The position numbers were made by a program, and so were the translations under genes. Positions 12,745 to 12,946 of a stretch of 12,946 nt of DNA are shown piece after piece (position 1 is the stretch's first letter; each line of letters begins with the position of its first letter). This DNA is from Candidatus Bathyarchaeota archaeon (GTDB lineage: Archaea > Thermoproteota > Bathyarchaeia > 40CM-2-53-6 > RBG-13-38-9), in NCBI GenBank assembly GCA_026394315.1, contig JAPKYM010000218.1, forward strand, positions 1-12,946. Reading direction: 5' to 3'. The notes beneath the pieces were generated by a model. That model saw only the letters and a list, made by a program, of their open reading frames with translations, was not told where the DNA came from and did not search any database.

Positions 12745-12946
12745 TCACGCGACATCCAAGTCGATCTGAGGCACGCGCTTGACTAGAAAGATGGGGTCAT
12801 CTGCAGTAAGCTCTACTCTCCCAACAGACTGGAATGGGTCACGAGAGGTCTGTCCTTCTGAGGGCGAGGGGCTTGTCTAAGTATTCCGCGCGATACATTC
12901 TCTTTACTTGGATGAATTTTTGAACACTCGATGTGGTCTTCTCTTC
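12745..12946 (-). pseudogene. possible C-terminal part of a minus-strand gene with a frameshift, cut by the window edge
   Basis: Two overlapping minus-strand frames both read like ordinary protein. One enters from the window edge (12946) and reads FIQVKRMYRAEYLDKPLALR before a stop at 12839-12841. The other is open from about 12876, reads DPFQSVGRVELTADDPIFLV then KRVPQIDLDVA, and stops at 12745-12747. A single-base slip between about 12839 and 12876 would join them into one C-terminus. I do not recognise the family, and the second frame has no start codon of its own. It could also be two chance frames. Confidence 0.35.

Noticed and set aside
1..12946. CRISPR array, insertion sequence, tRNA or rRNA
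   Set aside because: I found no regularly spaced repeats, no transposase motif or terminal inverted repeats, and no tRNA- or rRNA-like stretch in any gap.

Overview
This window most likely comes from an archaeon. Short A/T-rich TATA-like boxes sit about 25 bases before likely transcript starts, and one gene ends in a poly-T terminator without a hairpin. Arginine is mostly coded by AGA and AGG. The ArgH fragment carries the N-terminal IYRSRL motif that I recall from archaeal argininosuccinate lyases. A Thermoproteota (TACK) lineage such as Bathyarchaeia or a non-ammonia-oxidising Nitrososphaeria relative would fit, but there is no rRNA or other decisive marker, so this is inference.

Layout. 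1-557: a small double zinc-ribbon protein and otherwise unassigned DNA. 558-2991 (minus): a compact operon of MacB/FtsX-type permease, LolD/MacB-type ATPase and a membrane-anchored Ig-like protein. 2992-3143: a divergent control region holding a perfect 16-bp palindrome. 3144-4178 (plus): a small anchored protein with a Cys-Cys pair, then a DUF2318 protein with five conserved cysteines. 4295-5442: a BlaI/MecI/CopY-type repressor and a membrane zinc metalloprotease of M48/M56 type. 5577-6539: cysteine synthase. 6625-7854 (minus): an argininosuccinate lyase that lacks about 85-90 internal or N-terminal residues. 8003-8496 (minus): a TlpA/ResA-like thioredoxin that is broken by what looks like an out-of-frame internal deletion. 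8690-10426 (plus): an octaheme c-type cytochrome of the hydroxylamine oxidoreductase (HAO) family with membrane segments at both ends, followed by a two-CBS-domain protein. 10953-12623 (minus): acyl-CoA dehydrogenase and a bacterioferritin-like protein. 12624-12946: the ferritin promoter and what may be the end of a frameshifted minus-strand gene.

How the genes may work together. DUF2318 proteins beside FtsX/MacB permeases and a LolD-like ATPase recall the P19/FTR1 iron-uptake loci of bacteria (for example Campylobacter jejuni p19 and E. coli fetMP), but no FTR1 or P19 is visible here. The set therefore looks like a reduced or archaeal version of a metal or redox export/maturation machine. 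It sits next to a repressor/protease pair that resembles the BlaI-BlaR1 signalling logic and could control it. The second theme is extracytoplasmic electron transfer: an HAO-type octaheme cytochrome diverges from a thioredoxin of the kind that keeps apocytochrome haem-binding cysteines reduced.

Caveats. Two neighbouring genes (argH and tlpA-like) both carry apparent internal deletions, and the last 200 bases may carry a frameshift. This could be real gene decay or an assembly fault. Family names come from reading motifs; no searches were run.
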